This document shows positions 42,365 to 51,376 of a stretch of DNA of 64,000 nt, one piece after another (within the stretch, counting starts at the first letter, position 1; every line of letters starts with the position of its first letter). The stretch is taken from positions 189,103-253,102 of the forward strand of contig CAZCNS010000007.1 in assembly GCA_964500205.1 (NCBI GenBank). Reading direction: 5' to 3'. The stretch comes from UBA10329 sp964500205 (GTDB taxonomy: Bacteria; Bacteroidota; Bacteroidia; UBA10329). The notes under the pieces were generated by a model. The model was not told the DNA's origin. It saw only the letters and a list, made by a program, of their open reading frames with translations, and did not search any database. A program made the translations under genes and the position numbers.

Positions 42365-43321
42365 ATGGACCTGATCATCGAGAATCTTCGCAATCCCGCG
42401 TTGCTGTTTTATCTTCTCGGATTGCTTGCTGTAAGGGTGAAGAGTGACCTTGCCGTTCCGGTCAACTCCTCAAAATTCATCTCGCTCTATCTCCTTTTTG
42501 CCATTGGTTTCAAAGGTGGTCAGGAGTTGGCGCACAGTGAGCCTGGCGCTCATGTGCCGATGGCGATCGCACTGGGCATGTCATGGGCGGCACTGGTGCC
42601 ATTGGTGGCCTTTCATCTGCTGAGGCAGCGAATGAGCATTGAGAATTCTGGCGCGGTAGCTGCGGCTTATGGCTCCGTAAGCGCGGTGACATTCATTACT
42701 GCCGTTTCGTTTCTCGGCTTGCGTCATATGGAGTTCGGGGGGCACATGGTGGCGGTCATGGCCATGATGGAGGCCCCGGCCATTATTGTCGGTATGCTGC
42801 TGATACGGCTTTACAGCGAAAACTCAGAGAGTAGCCGGTCGTTATCAGAGGTGGTGCGTCATGCACTGACCAACGGCAGTGTGTTCTTGATCTTGGGGAG
42901 TGTAGTCATCGGTATGATCGCGAGTGATGAGCAGGCGCAGGGTATCAAGCCGTTCACTACCGACATTTTCAGCGGTTTCCTTTCCATTTTCCTACTTGAT
43001 ATGGGCATCGAGAGCGGCAAGAACCTGAAAGGTATGATGCATGGTGGTCGGTTGCCGCTTGTATTTGCAGTGGTGATGCCTGCTGTGAGCGGTGTTTTCA
43101 TGGCGATGGTAAGCGGATTGTTTATAGATACAGCTGGCGACAGGTTCCTTCTGGCTGTTTTGGCCGCCAGTGCATCCTATATCGCGGTGCCGGCCGCCAT
43201 GCGTATGGCAGCACCCAAGGCCGACCCCGGTCTTTATGTGCCCATGGCGCTGGGTATCACCTTCCCGTTCAACATCACGTTGGGGATGCCGCTGTACATG
43301 TGGGTCGTTCAAATGTTCTGA
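42365..43321 (+). CDS. SbtA-like sodium-dependent bicarbonate transporter
   Basis: About 318 residues with ten or so membrane segments. VRVKSDLAVPVNSSKFISLY, LLFAIGFKGGQELA, GSVSAVTFITAVSFL and ASASYIAVPAAMRMAAPKAD, ALGITFPFNITLGMPLYMW match the SbtA/DUF897 family. SbtA imports bicarbonate with sodium. The usual partner SbtB (PII-like) is not present nearby. ATG 42365 was chosen by comparison with SbtA N-termini; GTG 42335 is an in-frame alternative. Confidence 0.85.
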   Translation: MDLIIENLRNPALLFYLLGLLAVRVKSDLAVPVNSSKFISLYLLFAIGFKGGQELAHSEPGAHVPMAIALGMSWAALVPLVAFHLLRQRMSIENSGAVAAAYGSVSAVTFITAVSFLGLRHMEFGGHMVAVMAMMEAPAIIVGMLLIRLYSENSESSRSLSEVVRHALTNGSVFLILGSVVIGMIASDEQAQGIKPFTTDIFSGFLSIFLLDMGIESGKNLKGMMHGGRLPLVFAVVMPAVSGVFMAMVSGLFIDTAGDRFLLAVLAASASYIAVPAAMRMAAPKADPGLYVPMALGITFPFNITLGMPLYMWVVQMF

Positions 43322-43380
43322 TTGGACCACCCTCGCAGAGATCCATGGACGCTTTTGAAGGGGAGGGTTGATTGCAAAGG

Positions 43381-43409
43381 TTGTGAATCGGAAACATGAT
43401 TTATATTTG
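43381..43409 (+). promoter_or_regulatory. Promoter of the MazEF-like module
   Basis: TTG at 43381-43383 and TATATTTG at 43402-43409, an exact -7 match, are 18 bases apart; the antitoxin start is 24 bases downstream. Confidence 0.6.
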
Positions 43410-43432
43410 TGGTTGGGAAATATGAATAAGAC

Positions 43433-43678
43433 ATGATGACCTTCACAAGCACTCTTCCAGACGACCTGCTCACACAGCTGGCACTTAAGGCCAAAGAGCT
43501 GAAAATGCCCAAGAACAGGCTCATCGAGAAAGCACTTCGCATCTACCTGGATCAGCTCAACAGAGCAGACTATGCGCGGTCGTTCCGCGAGGCGGCCGCA
43601 GATCTCGACACCATGATGCTGGCCGAAGAAGGCATGGCCGAATACATGGCTCAACTTCCGGACGATGCGGCAAGGTGA
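43433..43678 (+). CDS. Ribbon-helix-helix antitoxin
   Basis: An 81-residue protein. The N-terminal part (FTSTLPDDLLTQLALKAKEL, KNRLIEKALRIYLD) is a CopG/MetJ-type ribbon-helix-helix DNA-binding domain; the acidic C-terminus (LDTMMLAEEGMAEYMAQLPD) would bind and block the toxin. It overlaps the toxin gene by 14 bases, typical of toxin-antitoxin pairs, and probably represses its own promoter. Starts with tandem ATG codons. Confidence 0.85.
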   Translation: MMTFTSTLPDDLLTQLALKAKELKMPKNRLIEKALRIYLDQLNRADYARSFREAAADLDTMMLAEEGMAEYMAQLPDDAAR

Positions 43679-43997
43679 GATATGGAGGGCCAAACTCAAC
43701 CCCACCAGGGGAAGTGAACAGGCGGGTTTCCGGCCTGTAGTGATTGTAAGCGGCAATCTGATGAATCAGTATCTGAATGTGGTCATCGTGATGCCGCTCA
43801 GTACCAAGATCAAGAATTGGAAGGGCGATGTGGTACTCCATCCGACCGGGACGAATGGTCTCGCAGCCAAGTCTGAAGTGCTGACCATGCACATCCGTTT
43901 GGTGGCGAAGGACAGGCTGGTGGAGAAGATCGGACGGATCAATGACTTGGAACTGGAAGCGTTGAAGACCGGACTGAGCGACATCATGCGGTATTGA
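43665..43997 (+). CDS. MazF/PemK-family endoribonuclease toxin
   Basis: A 110-residue toxin. QGEIWRAKLNPTRGSEQAGF, RPVVIVSGN and VVIVMPLSTKI are the MazF/PemK signature; SEVLTMHIRLVAKDRL carries the usual Thr/Ser region. It would cleave mRNA at short sequences when the antitoxin is lost. Its stop is 35 bases from the convergent ligA stop. Confidence 0.9.
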   Translation: MRQGEIWRAKLNPTRGSEQAGFRPVVIVSGNLMNQYLNVVIVMPLSTKIKNWKGDVVLHPTGTNGLAAKSEVLTMHIRLVAKDRLVEKIGRINDLELEALKTGLSDIMRY

Positions 43998-44032
43998 ACC
44001 CGTTCACGGATATACCTCTGCCAACCCGTGAC

Positions 44033-46042
44033 TCAACCCTCCCCCACCATCCCCCTGAAATCATCCTCAGAGATGATCGGCACGCCCAGCTTCTCGGCCT
44101 TCTTGCGCTTTTCGGGGCCCATGTCGGTTCCGGCCAGCACGTAGTCGGTCTTGGCGGAGATGGAACTGACGATGCGCCCCCCGAAGTGCTCCACGGCCTC
44201 CTTGATGCCATCGCGGGTGTAGTGCTCGAACTTGCCCGAGACCACGAACGCCTTGCCGCCCAGCACGTCCACACCCGGGTCCTGCTTCTCGGCCAGCCTG
44301 AATTGCAGCCCGCAGGAGCGCAGCCTTCCGACCGTCTCACGGTTTCTTTCATCGGCAAAAAAGCTGACCACGCTCTCCGCGATGCGGGTACCTATTTCTT
44401 CCACATCCTCCAGCTCCTCCTGCGTGGCGGCCATCAGCGCGTCAATGTCCTTGAACTGGCGGGCGAGCTTCTTCGCCACCGTCTCGCCCACATAGCGGAT
44501 GCCGAGGCCGAACAGCACCCGTGGGAACGGGATTTGTTTCGACTTCTCGATGCCTGAGAGCAGGTTGTCCACACTCTTCTCGGCCATGCGTTCGAGGGGC
44601 AGCAACTGTTCGCGGGTGAGGGTGAAGAGGTCGGCCACGCCATGCACCAGCCCCGCGCTGTAGAGCTGGTCGATGGTCTCCGGGCCCATGCCGTCAATGT
44701 CCAGCGCCTTGCGGCTGATGAAGTGCTCCATGCGGCCCTTGATCTGCGGGGGGCAGCCCAGCTCGTTGGGGCAGTAGTGCTGCGCCTCGCCCTCCCTGCG
44801 GATGAGTTCCGTGCTGCACTCCGGGCAGTGGGTGATGAACTCCACAGGGTCAAAACCGAAGGAACCCTGCGTGCGTTCCACGCCCACGATCTTGGGGATG
44901 ATCTCGCCCCCCTTCTCCACCTGCACCATGTCACCGATGCAGAGGCCCAGCTTGGCGATCTGGTCGGCATTGTGCAGGGATGCGCGCTTGACGGTGGTGC
45001 CGCCCAGTTTCACGGGTTCGAGGTTGGCCACGGGCGTGATGGCCCCTGTGCGCCCCACCTGGTAGGTGATCTCGTTGAGCCGCGTCACGGCCTGCTCGGT
45101 CTCGAACTTGTAGGCGATGGCCCAGCGGGGTGACTTGGCGGTGAAGCCGAGCTGTTTCTGGTCGCTTAGGCTGTTCACCTTGATGACTACGCCATCGGTG
45201 TCGAAGGGCAGCTTGTGCCGCTCCTTGTCCCATTGCCTGATGAAGGCGAAAACGTCCTCCAACGTGGGGCAGATCCTGGATGCGTCCGACACCTTGAAAC
45301 CCCATTCGCGGAGCTTGGACAGGTCTCCGAAATGTGTGCCTGTTAGTTCGCCATCGAACATTACGGAATAGAGGTAGCAGTCGAGGTTGCGCGAGGCCAC
45401 CACCGCGCTGTCCTGCAGTTTGAGCGTGCCAGAGGCCGTGTTGCGCGGGTTGGCATAGAGCTGTTCGCCTATCTCCTCGCGCTCTGAATTGATGCGGTCG
45501 AACTCCTTGCGTGGCAGCAGCACTTCGCCCCGCACCTCAAAATCAGCAGGGAAACCCGCGCCCCGCAACCGCAGCGGCAGGCTGCCGATGGTGCGGATGT
45601 TGGCCGTCACCTCATCGCCCTGCACCCCGTCGCCGCGCGTTACGGCCTGGGTCAGCGAGCCGTTCTCATAGCGGATGCCGATGGCGACCCCGTCATACTT
45701 CAGCTCACAGACATACTCCACCCCGCGCCCCAGTGCCCGCTGTATGCGCGCATCGAACTCGCGCATCTCGTCCACGCTGTAGCTGTTGCCCAGCGAGAGC
45801 ATCGGGTAGCGGTGGATAACGGTCGGGAATTCCTTCGTGACCGTTCCGCCCACGCGCTGGCTGGGCGAGTCGGAGCGAAGGAACTGCGGGAACTCGGCCT
45901 CCAGCCGTTGCAGCTCCTCCAACATGCGGTCGAACTCGCGGTCGCTGACGTTGGGCTGCGCGAGGACGTAGTAGCGGTGGTTGTGCTCGTCCAGCTCGGC
46001 ACTGAGGTGGGCGATGCGGGATTGGGCCTCTGAGTCTTTCAT
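44033..46042 (-). CDS. ligA: NAD-dependent DNA ligase
   Basis: A 669-residue ligase of full length. Ia domain with NHRYYVLAQPNVSDREFDRM; adenylation site ELKYDGVAIG (lysine forms the AMP adduct); OB fold; a Cys4 zinc finger (CPECSTELI ... HYCPNELGCP); helix-hairpin-helix repeats; and a C-terminal BRCT domain (GKAFVVSGKFEHYTRDGI ... KTDYVLAGTDMG). It seals nicks in replication and repair. Its start codon lies next to a repeat cluster. Confidence 0.97.
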   Translation of the reverse strand: MKDSEAQSRIAHLSAELDEHNHRYYVLAQPNVSDREFDRMLEELQRLEAEFPQFLRSDSPSQRVGGTVTKEFPTVIHRYPMLSLGNSYSVDEMREFDARIQRALGRGVEYVCELKYDGVAIGIRYENGSLTQAVTRGDGVQGDEVTANIRTIGSLPLRLRGAGFPADFEVRGEVLLPRKEFDRINSEREEIGEQLYANPRNTASGTLKLQDSAVVASRNLDCYLYSVMFDGELTGTHFGDLSKLREWGFKVSDASRICPTLEDVFAFIRQWDKERHKLPFDTDGVVIKVNSLSDQKQLGFTAKSPRWAIAYKFETEQAVTRLNEITYQVGRTGAITPVANLEPVKLGGTTVKRASLHNADQIAKLGLCIGDMVQVEKGGEIIPKIVGVERTQGSFGFDPVEFITHCPECSTELIRREGEAQHYCPNELGCPPQIKGRMEHFISRKALDIDGMGPETIDQLYSAGLVHGVADLFTLTREQLLPLERMAEKSVDNLLSGIEKSKQIPFPRVLFGLGIRYVGETVAKKLARQFKDIDALMAATQEELEDVEEIGTRIAESVVSFFADERNRETVGRLRSCGLQFRLAEKQDPGVDVLGGKAFVVSGKFEHYTRDGIKEAVEHFGGRIVSSISAKTDYVLAGTDMGPEKRKKAEKLGVPIISEDDFRGMVGEG

Positions 46043-46146
46043 TCAATTAAAAATGAAGAATTAAGAATTAAAAATGCTGTCCCTCGACTACACTCAGGGT
46101 GACAATTAGGAGGAACGGCTTGTAGCTAAAGGCTTGCGGCTTGCAG
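46043..46146. repeat. Cluster of three repeat families between ridA and ligA
   Basis: From left to right: AAGAATTAAGAATTAAAAAT-type module (46047-46075), CTCGACTACACTCAGGGTGA motif (46083-46102) and an imperfect CGGCTTGTAGCT/GCGGCTTGCAGCT direct repeat (46117-46149). They fill the whole spacer between the stop of ridA and the start of ligA. Confidence 0.65.
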
Positions 46147-46527
46147 CTATCCTAAAAAAGCTACCATACTGATCTCCACGTTCACGCCCTTGGGCAGCCC
46201 CGCCACCTGCACGGCCTCGCGGGCGGGCGGGGCAGCGGTAAAATAGGAGGCATAGACCTCGTTCACGGTGGCATAATGCGCCATGTCGCTCATGTAGATG
46301 GTGGTCTTCGCCACGTGGGCGAAGTCTGCACCTCCGGCCAGTAGCACGGCCTTCAGGTTCTGCATCACGCGGTGGGTCTCGGTGGCGATGTCGGCCATGT
46401 CGAGCTGGCCCGTGGCTGGGTCGAGGGCGATCTGGCCGCTGGTGTAGATGAATCCGCCCGCTGCAATGGCCTGACTGTACGGGCCGATGGCGGCAGGGGC
46501 GTGAGGGGTGTCGATGCGTTGTGCCAT
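46147..46527 (-). CDS. ridA: RidA family enamine/imine deaminase
   Basis: A 126-residue trimer-forming protein. GPYSQAIAAGGFIYTSGQIA, QNLKAVLLAGGADFAHVAKT, AHYATVNEVYASYF and PAREAVQVAGLPKGVNVEIS are the RidA signature, the arginine of PAREAV being the catalytic one. It hydrolyses reactive 2-aminoacrylate-type intermediates. Usual length, complete. Confidence 0.95.
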   Translation of the reverse strand: MAQRIDTPHAPAAIGPYSQAIAAGGFIYTSGQIALDPATGQLDMADIATETHRVMQNLKAVLLAGGADFAHVAKTTIYMSDMAHYATVNEVYASYFTAAPPAREAVQVAGLPKGVNVEISMVAFLG

Positions 46528-46638
46528 GGTTTTTTCTTAAGGCCCGAAAATTAAGCCTCCGTGAATGGTGCTTTTGAATGCTGACTGTCAAATGTCCCTT
46601 GCTGGCTTTGCCTACATTAGCCGCTCATTTTCTGAACG

Positions 46639-49335
46639 ATGAAACGATTTCTTCCTTCACTCTTCATGGTTTTCTTGTCGTGGAATGTTGCTGCGCAGAA
46701 GCCTGAGTTCATTCCCGGTGACCTGATCGTGCAGTTGCGCGAAGGCGTGTCCATCGACCCCGTGATGCAGGACAATCTGCTGCTCAATGGCAGGGAAACG
46801 GGCTTGGAGTATACCCAGTATATCTCACCCCCCATGCGTGCACACCTGGTGCGCTTCGATACCGAAATTGATCACAACGCCATGCTCAGGCAGGTGTTCT
46901 CGCATCCGAATGTCACGGCTGTGCAGTTCAATCATGTCATCACCTTCCGCGACACGGTCATCCCCGATGATGCACAATTCAATCAGCAGTGGCAACACTA
47001 CAATACGGGTGCGAACAGTGGCACAGCGGGCTCGGACGTGTCTTCGACCATTGCGTGGGACATCACCACCGGTGGGGTGACCGCGTTGGGCGATACGATT
47101 GTCATCTGCATTGTGGACGATGGCATCCGCTACGACCACCCCGACCTGGTGGACAATCTTTGGATCAATCGCGGTGAGATTCCCGATAACGGCATAGACG
47201 ATGACGGTAACGGCTACGTGGACGATATCTACGGCTGGAACGCGGCCAATGGCTCGCCCAATGTCGGCAATGGCGGCCATGGGGTGAATGTTGCCGGAAT
47301 GGCCGGTGCAAAAGGCAATAATGAGATTGGTGTGGCGGGCGTGAACTGGAATGTGAAGCTGATGAGCGTGGTCAACGGCAGCATCGGGTCCGGAAGCAAT
47401 CCCAACGAGGCTAATGTGATTGCTGCTTACACCTATCCATTAATAATGAGGCAGCTCTACGAGCAGACAGGAGGGGAGAAAGGGGCATTCGTTGTGGCCA
47501 CCAATTCATCATGGGGCATCAACAACGGTAACCCGGCCAACGCGCCACTGTGGTGCGCATTCTACGACACCCTTGGTGCATACGGCATCTTGAATGCAGG
47601 GGCTACGGCCAATGCCCAGATCAATGTTGATGTTAACGGTGACCTGCCGACAGGTTGCATCAGTGACTATCTCATCTCCGTCACCGCTACCAACAACAAT
47701 GATGTGCGCACGTTCTCTGGTTTTGGTGCGAATACCATCCACCTCGGTGCCCCGGGCGAGGCGGTGCGTACCACATCGGGCAGCAGCAACTACACCACCA
47801 CAGACGGAACCTCATTCGCCACACCTATGGTGGCGGGGGCCATCGCATTGCTCTATTCTGCGCCATGTGCATCGCTCGCGGCCATAGCCCATGCCGAGCC
47901 CGGCCTTGCCGCATTCATGGTGCGGCAGTACATCCTTGGTGGGGTCGATGTCGTGGACGACCTTATCGGATTCACCACCACTGGGGGCAGGCTCAACCTG
48001 CATGGGGCGTTGATGGAGCTGCTCAACAACTGTCAGGATGCCGGTTGTATCGGTGCGCTGTCCATCAATGCAGGCGAAGTGACCGACACATCGGCCGTCA
48101 TCGGCTGGACGGGTCTGGCGGACGTGCTGGCCTTCGATGTGCGCTATGGCAAGGTGGGCGGTATAGATACCATCACCCTTACGGACACCATCGCCCCGCT
48201 CTTCATCTCCGGTCTCGAGGCCTGTACCGACTACTGGTACTCCATCCTTGCCAAGTGCGAGGAGGACAGCAGCGTATGGAGCACCGACCGCATCTACCGC
48301 ACGGACGGCTGCTGCGAACCCCCTTTGAACTTGACACTTGGCGATATCACAGAAATCTCGGTAGAGCTGGATTGGAACGCGGTGCTTGCTGCCAATGCCT
48401 ATCTGCTGCAATGGCGCGAGCAGGGAGCGGACCAATGGTCCGAGGCCACTGTTACTGCTACCGACACCCTGCTGGGCGACCTGCTGGGCTGCACCCGCTA
48501 CGAGGTGCGCATCGCCACAGTATGCGACACAGGTGCCACGGATCTCGTGCTTTTCCCACTGTTCAGGACCTTCGGCTGTGGCGACTGCACGGACCTTGAC
48601 AATTGCGATTCGGAGGGCAGCAGTGGCTCGGAGTGGATCGCATCTGTGATCATCGGTGACTTTTTGAATGAGTCCGATGGTGACGGCTATCAGGACTTTA
48701 CCGAACTCGAACCCCTGCAGCTGCATCGTGGCACCGCCTATGACATGGAACTCACACCCGGGTTCACAGGCGGCTCATTCACAGAGCATTTCCGTGTGTG
48801 GATAGACCTTAACCGTGACGGGGATTTCACGGCCAGTGAGTTGCTTTTCGATGATGCTCAAGGCAGCCAGACCAGCGTTGCAGGCACGCTCACCATCCCG
48901 ATGAACGCTGCACTTGGTTCGGCAAGAATGCGTGTCTCCATGGCCTATGGCGCGCAGTTCTTCGGAGATTATCCACAGTCGGCCTGTGAGATGGGCCATG
49001 ATGGCGAGGTGGAGGATTACTGCATCGACATTCTCGAGGAACTGCCCTCGGATACCACCTCGGTCAGCGAGGTGTCGGCCAGCGGCACCTTCGGGCTGTC
49101 GTTGTTCCCTGTGCCTGCAGACGCTATGTTGCACGTGCATATCAATGACCCCTCCTCAGTGCAGCACAGCGCCATCATCCGCATCATGGACATGCAGGGC
49201 AGGACCGTGGACGAACACACCGTTGCCACAGAGCGCACCATTATCGATGTGTCGCAGCTCAGTTCGGGAGTCTATGTGTTGGAGATGCTGACGGACGATA
49301 CGCTCATCGGTCGCGGCAGATTCATCCGCAACTGA
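46639..49335 (+). CDS. T9SS-secreted subtilisin-like serine peptidase (S8)
   Basis: An 898-residue secreted protease. Signal peptide (about 1-20), a propeptide-like region (about 24-100; IPGDLIVQLREGVSIDP), then the S8 catalytic domain: Asp in CIVDDGIRYDHPDLVDNLW, His in GGHGVNVAGMAGAKG, Ser in GTSFATPMVAGAIALL. Two fibronectin III-like domains (about 470-640) and a GEVEDY-type domain (FGDYPQSACEMGHDGEVEDY) follow, and a type A T9SS domain ends it (LSLFPVPADAMLHVHI ... LSSGVYVLEMLTDD). Degrades proteins outside the cell. Confidence 0.92.
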   Translation: MKRFLPSLFMVFLSWNVAAQKPEFIPGDLIVQLREGVSIDPVMQDNLLLNGRETGLEYTQYISPPMRAHLVRFDTEIDHNAMLRQVFSHPNVTAVQFNHVITFRDTVIPDDAQFNQQWQHYNTGANSGTAGSDVSSTIAWDITTGGVTALGDTIVICIVDDGIRYDHPDLVDNLWINRGEIPDNGIDDDGNGYVDDIYGWNAANGSPNVGNGGHGVNVAGMAGAKGNNEIGVAGVNWNVKLMSVVNGSIGSGSNPNEANVIAAYTYPLIMRQLYEQTGGEKGAFVVATNSSWGINNGNPANAPLWCAFYDTLGAYGILNAGATANAQINVDVNGDLPTGCISDYLISVTATNNNDVRTFSGFGANTIHLGAPGEAVRTTSGSSNYTTTDGTSFATPMVAGAIALLYSAPCASLAAIAHAEPGLAAFMVRQYILGGVDVVDDLIGFTTTGGRLNLHGALMELLNNCQDAGCIGALSINAGEVTDTSAVIGWTGLADVLAFDVRYGKVGGIDTITLTDTIAPLFISGLEACTDYWYSILAKCEEDSSVWSTDRIYRTDGCCEPPLNLTLGDITEISVELDWNAVLAANAYLLQWREQGADQWSEATVTATDTLLGDLLGCTRYEVRIATVCDTGATDLVLFPLFRTFGCGDCTDLDNCDSEGSSGSEWIASVIIGDFLNESDGDGYQDFTELEPLQLHRGTAYDMELTPGFTGGSFTEHFRVWIDLNRDGDFTASELLFDDAQGSQTSVAGTLTIPMNAALGSARMRVSMAYGAQFFGDYPQSACEMGHDGEVEDYCIDILEELPSDTTSVSEVSASGTFGLSLFPVPADAMLHVHINDPSSVQHSAIIRIMDMQGRTVDEHTVATERTIIDVSQLSSGVYVLEMLTDDTLIGRGRFIRN

Positions 49336-49341
49336 CCAGCC

Positions 49342-49662
49342 ATGTTCTGCAACACACCTAAGCCGCCATATCACGCGGTGATCTTCACTTCGCAGCGCAC
49401 AGCCGTGGACGATGGCTATACCGAGCTGAACGACTCGCTTTACGAGGAGGCGCTTGGCTTCGATGGTTACATCGGTGCCGAGACACTGCGCAATGCCGAG
49501 GGATTCGGGGTCGCAGTGCTCTACTGGCGCGATGCGGAGAGCATCCAGCGGTGGGCGCGGCATACGCGGCATCTTGAGGCCAAACGCATCGGCAAGGAGA
49601 TGTGGTATGAAGGCTATCGGGTGCGCATTGCCCATGTGGACCGCGAGTACGGCATGGGTTGA
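49342..49662 (+). CDS. Antibiotic biosynthesis monooxygenase (ABM) fold protein
   Basis: A 106-residue protein of the dimeric ferredoxin-like ABM fold: YHAVIFTSQRTAVDDGYTEL, EEALGFDGYIGAETLRNAEG, FGVAVLYWRDAESIQRWARH and EMWYEGYRVRIAHVDREYG follow the usual order. Members include heme-degrading and quinone-modifying enzymes, but many have no known function. It begins six bases after the protease stop and may be co-transcribed. Confidence 0.82.
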   Translation: MFCNTPKPPYHAVIFTSQRTAVDDGYTELNDSLYEEALGFDGYIGAETLRNAEGFGVAVLYWRDAESIQRWARHTRHLEAKRIGKEMWYEGYRVRIAHVDREYGMG

Positions 49663-49678
49663 CACCCGATTTTCCTTT

Positions 49679-50473
49679 TTACGGTACGGAGACCTCCGCG
49701 CTCGATTTACCAGAGCGTAGCCCACACCGGTGCTGCACCTCCTGCAGCGTTTCATCATAGCGCGGATGTGTAGTGCCCATCCATATGTCCCACCAGCGGA
49801 AGTAAAGGCCATAGTTGCCCTCGAAGTAGCGGTGGTGCATGTTGTGGTTGGTGCTCGTGTTCAGCCATCTACCGATGCTGCTCTGCGTAAGCCATGACGG
49901 GAAGAACTCATACCCCAGATGACCCATCACATTCTCCGCGGTCATGATGAGCAAGAATGAAAGGATGGCATAGGGGTGCATGGGCATGAGGAACACCAGC
50001 ACGGTCAGAATGCCGCTCTCCACCACAGCCTCAAGCGGATGAAATGCGAACGAGGCCCATGGACTAGGATTCGTGCTTCGGTGATGCAGCAAGTGCATGG
50101 TCCTGAACAGCTTGGGATGATGCATCAGCCGATGCGTCCAGTAGAAATAGGTGTCGTGAACCACCAGCGCGAGAGGGATGCTGAGAAAAAACCACCACAG
50201 CGGGCGGTCATGAATATCGACATAGATCTGGGTATGATCTCGCAGCAGGTGAATGAAAAGTCCCGTGAAACCGAATACCAGAAACGTGCTGAACGAGTAG
50301 CCCACTTCCCTGCGATAGTCTTTGGCTTTCGGGAAAGCACCTTGTATCTTGAAACTGCCGAGTCTATCCCTGAACCATCGGTAAACAGGGAAATAGACCG
50401 CTGAGGCGAAAACCACATATCGCAACGATGTGAGCAGGAATACCAGCAACCAAATGAAAATCAATTCTTTCAT
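49679..50473 (-). CDS. Fatty acid hydroxylase / sterol desaturase family membrane enzyme
   Basis: About 264 residues with four or more membrane segments. The di-iron histidine clusters are HDTYFYWTHRLMHH, HLLHHRSTNPSPW and NHNMHHRYFEGNYG, matching HxxxH, HxxHH and HxxHH. It would insert oxygen into, or desaturate, a lipid or carotenoid-like substrate in the inner membrane. ATG 50473 was chosen because it gives a hydrophobic N-terminus (MKELIFIWLLVFLL); the open frame extends further upstream without support. Confidence 0.88.
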   Translation of the reverse strand: MKELIFIWLLVFLLTSLRYVVFASAVYFPVYRWFRDRLGSFKIQGAFPKAKDYRREVGYSFSTFLVFGFTGLFIHLLRDHTQIYVDIHDRPLWWFFLSIPLALVVHDTYFYWTHRLMHHPKLFRTMHLLHHRSTNPSPWASFAFHPLEAVVESGILTVLVFLMPMHPYAILSFLLIMTAENVMGHLGYEFFPSWLTQSSIGRWLNTSTNHNMHHRYFEGNYGLYFRWWDIWMGTTHPRYDETLQEVQHRCGLRSGKSSAEVSVP

Positions 50474-50540
50474 GGTGTGAAAGTAATGCAATGTCGCATA
50501 CTGTATGACGAAGGTCACAGAGTCAGCTGCTGACCTCCTG

Positions 50541-50548
50541 TACCTTTG
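50541..50548 (+). promoter_or_regulatory. -7 element of the dps promoter
   Basis: TACCTTTG is an exact TAnnTTTG match, 26 bases before the start codon. No clear -33 TTG is seen at the right distance. Confidence 0.45.
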
Positions 50549-50574
50549 TTCTGAATCAAAACACAAGTAACAAC

Positions 50575-51051
50575 ATGAGCACCAACAGAATCGGATTGAA
50601 CGAGAAGAAATCGAACAAGCTCGCGGAGGAGCTGAATGTGCTCCTTGCCAATTACCAGTTGTACTACCAGAACCTGCGCGGCTTTCATTGGAACATCAAA
50701 GGCCCGGCCTTCTTCGAGCTGCACCTCAAATTCGAAGAGCTGTATGACGATGCCGTCCTGAAGATCGATGAGATCGCAGAACGCATCCTCACCCTTGGGG
50801 CTACACCGTTACACACTTTCACGGATTATCTCAAGCGTTCTTCGGTCAAGGAGGCAGCCAATGTCTCAGATGGAGAGGGCACGGTGACCACCACCCTTTC
50901 CAACCTCAAGACCCTTCTGGAGATAGAGCGCAAGATCCTGGAGCTATCCAATGATGCAGGGGATGAGGGAACCAACTCGCTGATGAGCGACTATATCACC
51001 CAGCAGGAGAAGACCGTCTGGATGTTGAGCGCATATCTGGGGAAAAATTGA
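50575..51051 (+). CDS. dps: Dps/ferritin-like DNA-protection protein
   Basis: A 158-residue protein of usual Dps length. YYQNLRGFHWNIKGPAFFEL and KFEELYDDAVLKIDEIAERI carry the His and Asp/Glu ligands of the intersubunit ferroxidase site. Forms a 12-mer that oxidises iron with hydrogen peroxide and stores it, protecting DNA. A bidirectional terminator separates it from the convergent acyl carrier protein gene. Confidence 0.92.
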   Translation: MSTNRIGLNEKKSNKLAEELNVLLANYQLYYQNLRGFHWNIKGPAFFELHLKFEELYDDAVLKIDEIAERILTLGATPLHTFTDYLKRSSVKEAANVSDGEGTVTTTLSNLKTLLEIERKILELSNDAGDEGTNSLMSDYITQQEKTVWMLSAYLGKN

Positions 51052-51076
51052 GTTGATCTTGAATGCCAGACAATAA

Positions 51077-51112
51077 AAAGGGGCCGGAAGTTGATTCCGG
51101 CCCCTTTCTTCT
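51077..51112. terminator. Bidirectional terminator between dps and the ACP gene
   Basis: A 13-bp perfect stem (AAAGGGGCCGGAA with its complement) around GTTGA; T-rich on the plus side and, read from the other strand, T-rich on the minus side. Confidence 0.9.
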
Positions 51113-51130
51113 TTACCTCAAAACACTTTG

Positions 51131-51373
51131 TCAACCTACCCGCTGGGCCACGAATTCATAGAACTGACTGAAGGTCTGCACATCCTTGAAGTCTTCGGCT
51201 GTCATCTTGAAACCGAAGTTCTCCTCGATCAGCACAACGAGGTCCACGTAGTCAAGGCTGTCGAGGTCGAGCACCTTGTGCATGTTCGCTTCCGGAGCGA
51301 ATGCGGATTCATCCGCCTCGAACTCCTCTACAAGGAAACCGTTGATGGTTGATATGACCTCGTCTCTGCTCAT
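51131..51373 (-). CDS. Acyl carrier protein of the pigment cluster
   Basis: An 80-residue carrier protein. The phosphopantetheine site is the serine in LDLDSLDYVDLVVLIEENF. It differs from a housekeeping ACP by the LDYVDL rather than LDTVEL context, as in aryl-polyene/flexirubin cluster carriers. Last gene of the operon, three bases after the ketosynthase stop. Confidence 0.92.
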   Translation of the reverse strand: MSRDEVISTINGFLVEEFEADESAFAPEANMHKVLDLDSLDYVDLVVLIEENFGFKMTAEDFKDVQTFSQFYEFVAQRVG

Positions 51374-51376
51374 TTC

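Noticed and set aside
47812..48726. Minus-strand open frame of 304 codons opposite the subtilase gene
   Set aside because: Shadow of the strongly supported S8 peptidase; no domain seen.
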